Below are positions 15,822-24,259 of a DNA stretch of 35,810 nucleotides, piece by piece. How positions within the stretch are numbered: the stretch's first letter is position 1; the number at the start of each line of letters is the position of its first letter. The notes beneath the pieces were generated by a model. The model was given only the letters and a program-made list of their open reading frames with translations. It was not told the DNA's origin and ran no database searches. Origin of the DNA: DAOTYX01 sp034434635 (GTDB taxonomy: Bacteria; Chloroflexota; Anaerolineae; B4-G1; DUEL01); contig DAOTYX010000007.1 of NCBI GenBank assembly GCA_034434635.1, positions 1 through 35,810 of the forward strand, read 5' to 3'. The translations under genes were made by a program, and so were the position numbers.

Positions 15822-16628
15822 GTGTTCCGCACCCGACTGCTGACCGCCATCGTCGCGCTCCCGCTGACGATCCTCGCCATCGTCCAGGGGGGACTCTGGT
15901 TTTTCGCCATCGTGGCGGCCGTGCTGACCGCTGCGGTGGTAGAGTTCTGCCTGCTGATGCAACGGGAGGGGTTCCGTCCAGCGGCGCCTTTCGCCGTCGC
16001 TCTGCTGTGGGTCTTTCTCATCCACGCCCAATTCCCCGCTCTCAACCTGCTGGGGCCGGGGGTCAGCCTGGTGATGATGGCTACCCTGGGCTGGTATATG
16101 ACCCATCGCCAGCAGCAGCCAACGGTGAACTGGGCGCTGACCGTGACCGGGCCGTTCTACGTGGGCTGGTTCGGCATGCACTTCATCCTCCTGCGCGCCC
16201 TGCCGACCGGCCTCTGGTGGACGCTGACCGTCCTCCCGGCGATCTGGCTGGCCGACAGCGCGGCCTACTTCGTCGGTCGGCAGTGGGGACGACACAAGAT
16301 GGCCCCCACACTGAGCCCCGGCAAGACGTGGGAGGGCTGGCTGGGTGGCATCCTCATCGGCGGACCGGCCACCGCCGGCCTGGCCGCTCTGTGGGCCCGA
16401 TTTGCCAGTCCATCAGCGCCGTGGCCCATCCACGGCCTGCTGGTGGGCCTGACCATCGCCACCGTCGCCCCGCTGGGGGACCTGGCGATCTCGATGATCA
16501 AACGAGAGGTAGGGGTCAAGGACAGCGGCACCCTCTTTCCCGGTCACGGCGGCGCCCTCGACCGGGTGGACAGCCTGTTGTGGGCCGCCGTCATCGGCTA
16601 TTACCTGGCACTTCTGTTGGCTGGTTAG
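15822..16628 (+). CDS. cdsA: Phosphatidate cytidylyltransferase (CDP-diglyceride synthase)
   Basis: A 268-residue integral membrane enzyme that converts phosphatidate and CTP to CDP-diacylglycerol. About eight hydrophobic segments are seen. The family signature is in the C-terminal third: LSPGKTWEG, GDLAISMIKREVGVKDSG and LFPGHGGALDRVDS. The start is GTG 15822, giving a short N-terminus (MFRTRLLTA) right before the first helix. It is 28 nt after uppS. Confidence 0.95.
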   Translation: MFRTRLLTAIVALPLTILAIVQGGLWFFAIVAAVLTAAVVEFCLLMQREGFRPAAPFAVALLWVFLIHAQFPALNLLGPGVSLVMMATLGWYMTHRQQQPTVNWALTVTGPFYVGWFGMHFILLRALPTGLWWTLTVLPAIWLADSAAYFVGRQWGRHKMAPTLSPGKTWEGWLGGILIGGPATAGLAALWARFASPSAPWPIHGLLVGLTIATVAPLGDLAISMIKREVGVKDSGTLFPGHGGALDRVDSLLWAAVIGYYLALLLAG

Positions 16629-16665
16629 CCACGAGTCGAACCTTTCAGGAAAACAGGAGGCCTAC

Positions 16666-17070
16666 ATGACGGAACGGTTAGTTCGCGATATCTATCACAA
16701 GGGAGTCATCTTCTGCCGGCCGGATACCCCCCTCCAGGAGGTGATCCGCGTCATGGCCGACACCGACATCCACGCCATTATCGTCGCTGCCGGGGAGAAC
16801 AGCGCACCGTTAGGCATCATCGCGCATATTGACGCCATCGCTCACTACGGCGAGGATCTCTCACAGATCTCCGCTGCCCAGGTCATGAACTCCCCCGTCG
16901 CCACCATCGCCGAAAGCGCCCCCGTGACCGAGGCGGCGAAGAAGATGCGCGACACCCACTTCCACCGCCTGCTGGTCGTGGACGAGAAGAATACCCCCGT
17001 GGGCATCCTCTCGACCACGGATATCATCCGGGATATGCGCGGCTCGAAGTGGGTCTGGTACATGGCCTGA
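16666..17070 (+). CDS. Two-CBS-domain protein
   Basis: A 134-residue protein made of two CBS repeats: about 8-60 (IYHKGVIFCRPDTPLQEVIRV) and about 72-127 (VMNSPVATIAESAPVTEAAKKM, then HRLLVVDEKNTPVGILSTTD). Such stand-alone pairs bind adenosine nucleotides and act as energy sensors, often with a partner enzyme. AGGAGG is 5 nt before the ATG. The gene lies 37 nt after cdsA and 20 nt before fbp, so an adenylate-responsive link to gluconeogenesis is possible, but this is inference from position only. Confidence 0.9.
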   Translation: MTERLVRDIYHKGVIFCRPDTPLQEVIRVMADTDIHAIIVAAGENSAPLGIIAHIDAIAHYGEDLSQISAAQVMNSPVATIAESAPVTEAAKKMRDTHFHRLLVVDEKNTPVGILSTTDIIRDMRGSKWVWYMA

Positions 17071-17090
17071 GACAGAGCAAGGAAAACGAA

Positions 17091-18110
17091 ATGGCCGAAG
17101 AGATCATCACCATTGAGCGTCACATCCTGGAGCAACAGCGACGCGCCCACCCGGAGGCCACCGGCGTCTTCTCCAGCCTGCTCTACGACATCGCCCTGGC
17201 CGCCAAGATCATCGCCCGCGAGACCAGCCGCGCCGGCCTGGTGGAGATTCTCGGCCTGGCCGGCAAGATGAACGTCCAGGGCGAGGAGCAGATGAAACTG
17301 GACGTCTTCGCCGACCGCACGCTGATCCGCATCAACTCCTACACCGGACGGGTGGCGGTGATGGCCAGCGAGGAGGATCCGGACATCATCCCCATCCCCG
17401 AAGGATACCCCACCGGCCGGTACGTCCTGTTGTTCGATCCCCTGGATGGCTCATCAAACATAGATGCAAATGTCAGCATCGGTACGATCTTCGGCGTCTA
17501 CCGGCGCATCTCGGAAGAAGGGCCAGGCCGTCTGGAGGACTGCCTCCAGCCAGGCCGCAACCTGGTCGCTGCTGGCTACGTCATCTACGGCTCCAGCACG
17601 ATGATGGTCTACACCACAGGCAATGGCGTGCACGGCTTCACCCTCGACCCGGGTGTCGGAGAGTTTCTCCTCTCCCACCCCAACATCCGCATCCCCGACA
17701 AGCCAAAGTACTTCAGCGTCAACCAGGGATACGAACGGTACTGGAGCGAGGGGGTGCGGCGCTTCACCCACTGGTTGCAGGGTCTGGACGAGGAGCAGCC
17801 GCGCCAGCCGCTTTCCGGCCGCTACATTGGCTCACTGGTGGCCGACTTCCACCGCAACCTGCTGGAAGGGGGCATCTTCTACTACCCCGCCGATCTGAAA
17901 GACCCGGCCAAGCCGCAAGGTAAACTGCGCCTGCTGTACGAGGCCAATCCTCTGGGATTCATCGCCCATCACGCTGGCGGCTACGCCTCCGACGGGCGAC
18001 AACCCATACTGGACATTGTGCCCCAGGCGCTCCACCAGCGCGTGCCCCTTTTCATCGGCAATCGTGATCTCGTGGAAAAGGCGGAGGAGTTCATCCGCCG
18101 GTATGACTGA
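17091..18110 (+). CDS. fbp: Class I fructose-1,6-bisphosphatase
   Basis: A 339-residue gluconeogenic phosphatase. The metal and substrate motif LFDPLDGSSNIDANV (Asp116, Asp119) and the acidic pair ASEED (Glu94, Glu95) mark class I rather than GlpX-type class II. Further conserved parts are GTIFGVYR, AAGYVIYGSSTMMV and KLRLLYEANPLGFI. ATG 17091 is chosen, as AAGGA is 7 nt upstream; the upstream in-frame ATG at 17049 lies inside the CBS gene. Its stop overlaps the first in-frame ATG of rho. Class I FBPase inside an rpsB operon is not a common arrangement. Confidence 0.95.
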   Translation: MAEEIITIERHILEQQRRAHPEATGVFSSLLYDIALAAKIIARETSRAGLVEILGLAGKMNVQGEEQMKLDVFADRTLIRINSYTGRVAVMASEEDPDIIPIPEGYPTGRYVLLFDPLDGSSNIDANVSIGTIFGVYRRISEEGPGRLEDCLQPGRNLVAAGYVIYGSSTMMVYTTGNGVHGFTLDPGVGEFLLSHPNIRIPDKPKYFSVNQGYERYWSEGVRRFTHWLQGLDEEQPRQPLSGRYIGSLVADFHRNLLEGGIFYYPADLKDPAKPQGKLRLLYEANPLGFIAHHAGGYASDGRQPILDIVPQALHQRVPLFIGNRDLVEKAEEFIRRYD

Positions 18111-18132
18111 CGAGTTTGGAGGAGAAGAAGCC

Positions 18133-19431
18133 GTGGAGTCTGTGACCGGTATGGACATAGCGGATCTTGAAGCCCGCAGGCTGGCCGAATTGCGGGAACT
18201 GGCCAAGGAGATGGACATCTCCGGCTACAGCCGCCTGAAGAAGGAGGACCTGATCCTGCGCCTGTTGCGGGCGAAGGCTGAGCGGGAAGGGCTGATCTTC
18301 GGCGGCGGCGTGCTCGACATCGTGGACGAGAACGTCGGCTTCCTGCGCCTGCAGAACTACATGGCCGGTCCGGATGACATCTACGTCTCCCAGTCGCAGA
18401 TTCGCCGCTTCGGGTTGCGCAACGGCGACATGGTCGTCGGTCAGGTGCGCCCACCTAAAGAAAACGAGCGGTACTACGGCCTGCTGCGGGTGGAGGCGGT
18501 CAACGGGATGGACCCTGAGCAGGCGAAACTGCGCCCCCGCTTCGAGCGCCTGACGCCGATCTTCCCTAACGAACGCCTGGTCATCGAGACCGAACCCCGC
18601 ATCCTCTCCACCCGCCTGCTCAGCCTGATCGCCCCCATCGGCAAGGGGCAGCGCGGACTCATCGTCTCCCCACCCAAAGCCGGCAAGACCACCGTGCTCA
18701 AGCGCATCGCCAACGGCATCAGCACCAACCACCCTGAGGTCCACCTGATGGTCGTCCTCATCGGCGAGCGGCCGGAAGAGGTGACCGACATGGACCGCTC
18801 GGTGGAAGCCGAGGTGATCAGTTCCACCTTCGATGAGCCGGTGCAGAACCAGGCCAAGGTGGCGGAGATGGCCCTGGAGCGTGCCAAACGGCTGGTGGAG
18901 GGGGGACGGGACGTGGCGATCCTGCTCGACAGCATCACCCGGCTGGCCCGCGCCTATAACCTGGTGGTGCAACCCAGCGGACGCACCCTCTCCGGCGGCC
19001 TCGACCCGGCAGCGCTCTACCCGCCCAAACATTTCTTCGGCGCGGCGCGCAACATCGAAGAGGGAGGCAGCCTGACCATCATCGCCACCTGTCTGGTGGA
19101 CACCGGCAGCCGCATGGACGACATGATCTACGAGGAGTTCAAGGGGACCGGCAACATGGAACTGCACCTCAGCCGCCGGCTGCAGGAACGGCGCATCTTC
19201 CCGGCCTACGACCTGGAGCGCTCGGGGACGCGGCGGGAGGAACTGCTGCTGGACGAGGAGACCCTGCAGAAGGTCTGGCTGATGCGGCGGATGTTCTCGC
19301 AGATGGTCACCCCGCCGCCCAGCGGGGCCGGTTACGACATCGCCAACGCCACCGAAGCGTTGCTGCAGCGGCTGGCCAAGACGAAGACGAACAAGGAGTT
19401 CCTCGACTCGCTCTACAAGGATTCGCTGTAG
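18133..19431 (+). CDS. rho: Transcription termination factor Rho
   Basis: A 432-residue hexameric RNA helicase. The N-terminal helical Rho-N domain (LEARRLAELRELAKEMDI, LKKEDLILRLL) leads into the RNA-binding cold-shock fold (FGGGVLDIVDENVGFLR to GDMVVGQVRPP). The ATPase core has Walker A SPPKAGKTT (Lys185), Walker B VAILLDSITRLARAYN and a later loop GTGNMELHLSR. GTG 18133 is preferred because GGAGGAG lies 8 nt upstream; ATG 18103, overlapping the fbp stop, lacks a spaced site but would add ten residues. The stop TAG lies in the left end of a palindromic element (19427-19610). Confidence 0.96.
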   Translation: MESVTGMDIADLEARRLAELRELAKEMDISGYSRLKKEDLILRLLRAKAEREGLIFGGGVLDIVDENVGFLRLQNYMAGPDDIYVSQSQIRRFGLRNGDMVVGQVRPPKENERYYGLLRVEAVNGMDPEQAKLRPRFERLTPIFPNERLVIETEPRILSTRLLSLIAPIGKGQRGLIVSPPKAGKTTVLKRIANGISTNHPEVHLMVVLIGERPEEVTDMDRSVEAEVISSTFDEPVQNQAKVAEMALERAKRLVEGGRDVAILLDSITRLARAYNLVVQPSGRTLSGGLDPAALYPPKHFFGAARNIEEGGSLTIIATCLVDTGSRMDDMIYEEFKGTGNMELHLSRRLQERRIFPAYDLERSGTRREELLLDEETLQKVWLMRRMFSQMVTPPPSGAGYDIANATEALLQRLAKTKTNKEFLDSLYKDSL

Positions 19432-19610
19432 GGGCGAAGGGCCTGACGCGCCTTCACAGGCAGGTCGCGGAGCCAAAGCGGCGACGGAGTCGCCGCAGTC
19501 CAAAAGCGGCGACGGCGTCGTTGCGGAGCCAAAGCGGCGACGGCGTCGCCGCAATCCAAAAGCAAAAGCGGCGACAAAGTCGCCGCAGTCCAAAAGGCTC
19601 TGCCCCTACA
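19427..19610. repeat. 184-bp palindromic element bounded by TGTAGGGGC inverted ends
   Basis: The ends are exact inverted repeats: TGTAGGGGC (19427-19435) and GCCCCTACA (19602-19610). Inside are four copies of the AAAGCGGCGAC..GTCGCCGC hairpin (near 19478, 19506, 19534 and 19568). Their centres are three bases (GGA, GGC, AAA), most are followed by CARTCCAAAAG, and the second copy is damaged. The core is the same as in the 1-226 array. The rho stop codon and the stop codon of the convergent hydrolase are both the TAG of TAGGGGC in the two ends. No transposase is present; it resembles a non-autonomous REP/MITE-like element. Confidence 0.85.
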
Positions 19611-20370
19611 ACAACGACTGGATCGCCGCAGCGACCTCAGCCGGGCGCTCCAGCATCACCATATGACCCGCCCCGGCGACAGGCACGAAGCGGGCGCCGG
19701 GGATGTGCTCCGCCAGCCACTGACCGTACTTCGGCGGGGTCATCACATCCTCTGCGCCAGTGATCACCAGCGTGGGCGCCCTGATCTCCCCCGCCCGCTC
19801 ACGCACGTCGAACTGGTCGCATGCGCGAAAATCCCCCAGGATCACCCGCGGGTCAGAGCGAAGCATCATCCGCCGGCCCGCAGCGACCAGGCGCGGATCG
19901 GCCCCTGGACCCCACCCCCAGGCGGCGAGCAGATCCGCGACCTGTGTGAGGTTCTCCTCGATGCCCTCCAGGATGGCCGGGGCCACGCGCAACCGCGCCC
20001 CGGTCCCGACCAAAACCAGCCTTTCCACACGGTCGGGGTAGTCGAGAGCCACCATCTGGGCAATCGCCCCGCCCATAGAGTGGCCCACCAGCACTGCTCG
20101 TGACAGCCCCAATCCGTCCAGCAACGCCACAACGTCCGCGGCATACTCCTCTATCCGCTGCCGGCCTGTCCCGGACGAGCGCCCGTGGCCGGGCAGGTCG
20201 AGGGCATAGACCGCTGCGCCGGCGAGCCGCCGCAACGCTGCCGGCCACACCAGATGGTTGCCGCCAGCGCCGTGGATGAGCAACAGCGGCGCACCACGGC
20301 CGTGTTCCACGTAGAACACGGTGCCGGGCGAAGGGGATGAAGAGGCAGGGATGCGAAGATAGGGGGACAT
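19606..20370 (-). CDS. Alpha/beta hydrolase
   Basis: A 254-residue alpha/beta hydrolase. LIHGAGGNHLVW is the oxyanion loop, GHSMGG the nucleophile elbow (Ser98), ITGAEDVMTPP the acidic turn and GAGHMVMLERP the histidine. It has no signal peptide, so it is probably cytoplasmic. The ATG lies 4 nt after the PBP stop on the same strand, which suggests co-transcription and coupling. The substrate is unknown. The TAG stop is contributed by the end of the palindromic element, so the original C-terminus may have been different. Confidence 0.88.
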   Translation of the reverse strand: MSPYLRIPASSSPSPGTVFYVEHGRGAPLLLIHGAGGNHLVWPAALRRLAGAAVYALDLPGHGRSSGTGRQRIEEYAADVVALLDGLGLSRAVLVGHSMGGAIAQMVALDYPDRVERLVLVGTGARLRVAPAILEGIEENLTQVADLLAAWGWGPGADPRLVAAGRRMMLRSDPRVILGDFRACDQFDVRERAGEIRAPTLVITGAEDVMTPPKYGQWLAEHIPGARFVPVAGAGHMVMLERPAEVAAAIQSLL

Positions 20371-20374
20371 AGGG

Positions 20375-23300
20375 TTACGGGCTCTGTTCCACCAGGATGC
20401 GCACGCTGACCGGCTGGGCTTCGGCGCGGTTGCCGGCTGCATCGTAGACCACGGCACGGAACTGCTGCGTCCCGACCTCAGTGATGATCCAATTCACGTT
20501 GTACGGAGGTATCGTGCGCACCGCAAAGGGGGTCTCTTCGTCATTGCGGTAGAACTCCACCCGCCCGATGGCGTAGTTGTCCGACACCTCGGCGTTGATG
20601 TTCACCCACTCGTCACGGCCAAAGGTGTAAGTGTTACCCGGCGGCGGGTAGGTCAGTTCGATCGTCGGCGAGATGCTGTCTACCGTCACCTGGATAGTGG
20701 CCTGACGGATCGCCGTGCTGTGGTCCACCACCGTCAGCTGAAGGCTGTAGAGGCCATCCAGCCCGCTCAGGTCCCAGTATTCCAGGATGTTGTGATCCAC
20801 CTGGTTGCCGTGATCGGGGCCGATCTGGATCCACTGTGTGGGGTTCAGCCCCTCGCCGAAGGCCAGCCGGTAGAAGGCGAAATCTCCCCCACGAGCGTTT
20901 CCGGTGACGGTGATCACCCCGCCAGCGACGTAAGCGTAGGGTGACGGGTAGATAATAGCGACCTCGGCGTCACTGGGCGCAGGGCCGTAGATCGTGTCAT
21001 ACTCCGTAGGCGGCGTGGGCGGGCGCTCATCCTCAGGGAGGCTGGCCAGCCAGTCGGCGGCCTCGGCCGGGTAGACCTCGTAGACCCGTTCCTCGCACAG
21101 TTCCGGCGGGGTGAAGACCGTGCACAGCCGCCCGGTCTCCCGGTTGACGCGGAAGACCTGGTGAAGGGTGCATCTCTCGGTGGGTTCGGTGCCAGGGATG
21201 AACAGTTCGGTCACCACCGGGCAATGTTCATTAGGTAGATCGCCGGAAACCGCGCAGACCTGTCGCTCGACCAACCCATCGGGGCGGGTGAAGGGTACGA
21301 TCTCTTGATCTCGCAGAGCATACTCCATCACTGCGTGCCAGATCGGCGCCGCCCCCTCCGAGCCGGGGAGGTTCTTCATCTCGCTGTTGTCGGAGTTGCC
21401 GATCCACACCCCGGTGACCAGCTGCGGCGTGTAGCCCAGCGTCCAGTTGTCGCGGTAGTCGTTGGTCGTCCCGGTCTTGACCGCCGCCGGGCGATCGTTG
21501 GAGAGTTCCAGCGCGTTGGGATGGCCAAAGGCCGCCCAGCGAGCCTGCCGGTCAGAGAGGATGCTGGTGATCAGGTAGGCCAGTTGCGGACTGAGGATCT
21601 CCCGTCGCTGCGGCTCGGTATACTCGTAGAGGATGTTTCCGTTGCGGTCCTCCACGCGCAGGATCGCCACCGGGTTGAGTTCGCGGTAACCGGGACGGAT
21701 TTGCTCTGCCGGGATGGCCTCGCCAAACATCACCCCACCGTTGGCGAAGACGCTGTAAGCGTAGGTCATGTCGAGCAGGCTGACCTCGCCGCCGCCCAGG
21801 GTGAGGCTCAGGCCGTAGTAGTCCAGGCCACGGTCCAGGCTGTTGATGCCCATGCGGTGGGCTGTACGGATGACATTGTCCACGCCCGCCAGTTGCAGGG
21901 CAGCGACGGCAGGGATGTTGTAGGAGCGGGCCAGGGCCAGTCGCAGCCGCTGCGGGCCGTGGTAGCGGCGGTCGTAGTTCTCCGGCACATAGGGCGGCTG
22001 GCCCGGCTGCTCGAAGGCCGTGCGCACATCCCAGAACAATTGCGCCGCGCTGTACCCCTGGGAAAGCAACGTGACGTAGGTGAATGGCTTGAAGGACGAC
22101 CCCGGCTGACGCAGCCCTAGCGCGGCGTTATACCGACCGTCAATCTCGTCGTTCCAGTAGTCCACGCTGCCAACCATGGCCAGGATCTCACCCGTACCAG
22201 GGCGCATGGTCACCACGGCGGCGTTGGTGATGTGATGGTCTACCCCCACGCTCCGCGCCCGCAAGGGGGGCAAATACTGGACGGCCTCGCAGCCGCCCGC
22301 GGCGGCCTGCTCCAGCACCAACTGCTCGTCCTCACCGGAGAGACGGCGAATCTGCGCCCGCGCCACACACTCCGCCTGCTGCTGCAGGTCATAATCCAGC
22401 GTCGTATAGACGCGCAACCCTCCGCGGTGCACCAACTCGGGGCCGAACATCTCCTCCAATTGGTGCAACACGTAGACGGAGAAGTGCGGGGCCAGGATGT
22501 TGAACTGCTCGGTCGGCGAGGCCAGGTTCCACGGCTCCCTGCTGGCGGCCTCCGCCTCCGCCGGCGTGATGCACCCCTGGGTGACCATCGCCTCCAGCAC
22601 CAGGCGCTGCCGCTCACGGGCCGCGGTGGGGTTGTCAAAGGGGTTCATGTACGGGTACTGAGGGATCGCCGCCAGCGTGGCTGCCTCGCTCAGGTCGAGG
22701 TCACGGACAGACTTGCCAAAGTACACCTGCGCCGCTGCCTCGATCCCGTAGGCCAGGTTGCCGTAGAAGTTGGTGTTGAGATACCACTCCAGGATCTGCT
22801 CCTTGCTGTACCTGCGGGTGATCTCCACCGCCAGGATAAGTTCCTTGATCTTGCGACTGTAGTCCCGCACCCCCGGGCCTTCTTCACCCACCACCCGTTC
22901 CTGGGGATCAATGAGCACGTTCTTGATGAGTTGCTGGGTGATCGAGGAGCCTCCCTGCACGTGTTGACCGCGCAGGTTGGAGAGGAAGGCGCGGAGAATA
23001 CCCCGTGCGTTGAAGCCGGGATTCTCCCAGAAGGTGCGGTCCTCGATGGCCACCGTGGCGCACTGCATATACTCCGGCACCTGGTCAAGGGGCACCCACA
23101 CCCGGTCACCGGCGTGTGGGTCAATGACCTCGTACAGGAGTACCTCGCCGGTGCGGTCGTAGATGCGCGTGGTGCCGAAATCCTGCTCGACCACCTCGAT
23201 CTGCTCCGGCTCCGGAAGATCGCTCGCGAAGTAGGCGTAGACCCCCACTACTCCGCCAATGATGCCGGACAGAGCAAGGAGGTTAGCCAGGAAGACAGCC

Positions 23301-23413
23301 AGCACGAACCCGCCGGCTATCGTGAACCAACGCCCTGGGCCGGTACGAGAGCGTCGCTGGCGACGCTGTCGCCGCTGCAGGGCGATAAGACGAACCAGAT
23401 GCACAGGTGTCAA
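20375..23413 (-). CDS. PBP1A-type transglycosylase/transpeptidase with Ig-like tail
   Basis: About 1012 residues. A basic cytoplasmic start precedes one membrane helix (about 31-60). The GT51 glycosyltransferase has EDRTFWENPGFN (Glu124) and GGSSITQQLIKN. The penicillin-binding transpeptidase has SSFK (nucleophile Ser439), SYN (497-499) and KTGTT (646-650). After about residue 780 come a linker and two beta-sandwich, Ig-like domains (AIIYPSPYAYVAGGVITVTG and TIELTYPPPG onward), which lengthen the protein beyond a usual PBP1A. It polymerises and cross-links peptidoglycan outside the membrane. Start codon uncertain: TTG 23413 has GGAGG 6 nt upstream, while TTG 23419 and GTG 23404 are also in frame. 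Confidence 0.93.
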   Translation of the reverse strand: MTPVHLVRLIALQRRQRRQRRSRTGPGRWFTIAGGFVLAVFLANLLALSGIIGGVVGVYAYFASDLPEPEQIEVVEQDFGTTRIYDRTGEVLLYEVIDPHAGDRVWVPLDQVPEYMQCATVAIEDRTFWENPGFNARGILRAFLSNLRGQHVQGGSSITQQLIKNVLIDPQERVVGEEGPGVRDYSRKIKELILAVEITRRYSKEQILEWYLNTNFYGNLAYGIEAAAQVYFGKSVRDLDLSEAATLAAIPQYPYMNPFDNPTAARERQRLVLEAMVTQGCITPAEAEAASREPWNLASPTEQFNILAPHFSVYVLHQLEEMFGPELVHRGGLRVYTTLDYDLQQQAECVARAQIRRLSGEDEQLVLEQAAAGGCEAVQYLPPLRARSVGVDHHITNAAVVTMRPGTGEILAMVGSVDYWNDEIDGRYNAALGLRQPGSSFKPFTYVTLLSQGYSAAQLFWDVRTAFEQPGQPPYVPENYDRRYHGPQRLRLALARSYNIPAVAALQLAGVDNVIRTAHRMGINSLDRGLDYYGLSLTLGGGEVSLLDMTYAYSVFANGGVMFGEAIPAEQIRPGYRELNPVAILRVEDRNGNILYEYTEPQRREILSPQLAYLITSILSDRQARWAAFGHPNALELSNDRPAAVKTGTTNDYRDNWTLGYTPQLVTGVWIGNSDNSEMKNLPGSEGAAPIWHAVMEYALRDQEIVPFTRPDGLVERQVCAVSGDLPNEHCPVVTELFIPGTEPTERCTLHQVFRVNRETGRLCTVFTPPELCEERVYEVYPAEAADWLASLPEDERPPTPPTEYDTIYGPAPSDAEVAIIYPSPYAYVAGGVITVTGNARGGDFAFYRLAFGEGLNPTQWIQIGPDHGNQVDHNILEYWDLSGLDGLYSLQLTVVDHSTAIRQATIQVTVDSISPTIELTYPPPGNTYTFGRDEWVNINAEVSDNYAIGRVEFYRNDEETPFAVRTIPPYNVNWIITEVGTQQFRAVVYDAAGNRAEAQPVSVRILVEQSP

Positions 23414-23472
23414 CTCCAACCTCCCACTTTTCCGTAGGTGCCGGGCACTTTTGGAGCGCCTGGCAACTCTGT

Positions 23473-23501
23473 ATCCTAACCCAAGTTGGGCTTATTGGCA
23501 A
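23473..23501 (-). promoter_or_regulatory. Promoter for the PBP gene
   Basis: Read on the minus strand, TTGCCA (23501-23496), a 17-nt spacer and TAGGAT (23478-23473) match consensus at 5/6 and 4/6. The predicted start near 23466 lies 53 nt before the PBP start. The -35 overlaps the end of the methyltransferase gene, so the PBP and hydrolase genes may be expressed apart from the LCP-methyltransferase pair. Confidence 0.45.
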
Positions 23502-24259
23502 GTGGGAGGTTCGAGCGCGGGGAGCACTTCGAGGATCAGAAAATGAGAGAGCCCGAACGCCCGCAGCGGCGTGCGCTCCAGGGCGTAGGTCAGGCCGCGC
23601 AGGAGACGGGCCAGAAAGGGGAACCGGGCGGCTATCTTGTCGTAGCCGGCGAAGAGACAGGTGTAGTGGACCACCCGCACCGGCAGGCCAGCGAACAGCG
23701 CGCGCAGGCCGCGGGCGGTATAAGCGCGCACGTGTGGGGCCAGGCGCCGCCGCAGGCCGTCCGGCAGCCAGTTGACCAGTGGGAAGTTGCCGAAGCGATA
23801 CCGCCCGCGCCAGTAGATGCCGTGCGTCTCGAAGGGGTAGAGCCGATTGGGGACGAAGATAACCAGTCGCCCGCCGGGCCGCGTCACCCGGACCATCTCG
23901 GCAGCGGCGGCGCGGTCGTCAGCGACATGCTCCAGTACCTCGTGCGAGAAGGCCAGGTCGAAGGAAGCCGCAGGAAACGGGAGGCGCTCCCCCACTCCCT
24001 GCACCACACCGGCGGATCGTCCACGCGCCTGGCGCGCCCGTTCCCACTCCACCTCGACCCCGAAGACATGAGGGGTCACCCGCAGGAAGGCCGCCGTGTA
24101 CATGCCGACGCCGCAGCCGACGTCCAGTACCCGCCTGCCGGTCGGCTCCGCCTGACGCAGCACCAGGGCGAAACGCCGCTCCTGTCCGGCCTGCCACACC
24201 AGGGACGGGCAACCGCGCTGGGCGCGCACGTCCTCCGCGGCCCCGTTCACTGTGGACAT
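23492..24259 (-). CDS. Class I SAM-dependent methyltransferase
   Basis: A 255-residue methyltransferase of the UbiE/Methyltransf_11 type. Motif I is VLDVGCGVGMYTAAFL; VEVEWER ends strand 2, FDLAFSHEVLEHV is motif IV and RVTRPGGRLVIFVPN motif VI. The C-terminal part, with aromatic and basic residues (YRFGNFPLVNWLP, YTCLFAGYDKI), resembles lipid or polysaccharide methyltransferases, but the substrate is unknown. Its ATG overlaps the stop of the LCP gene by 13 nt, so translation is probably coupled. A wall-polymer or lipid-carrier substrate is inference from context. Confidence 0.85.
   Translation of the reverse strand: MSTVNGAAEDVRAQRGCPSLVWQAGQERRFALVLRQAEPTGRRVLDVGCGVGMYTAAFLRVTPHVFGVEVEWERARQARGRSAGVVQGVGERLPFPAASFDLAFSHEVLEHVADDRAAAAEMVRVTRPGGRLVIFVPNRLYPFETHGIYWRGRYRFGNFPLVNWLPDGLRRRLAPHVRAYTARGLRALFAGLPVRVVHYTCLFAGYDKIAARFPFLARLLRGLTYALERTPLRAFGLSHFLILEVLPALEPPTCQ

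Noticed and set aside
18091..19593. 500-codon minus-strand frame opposite rho
   Set aside because: Antisense shadow whose N-terminus is only the translated palindromic repeat.
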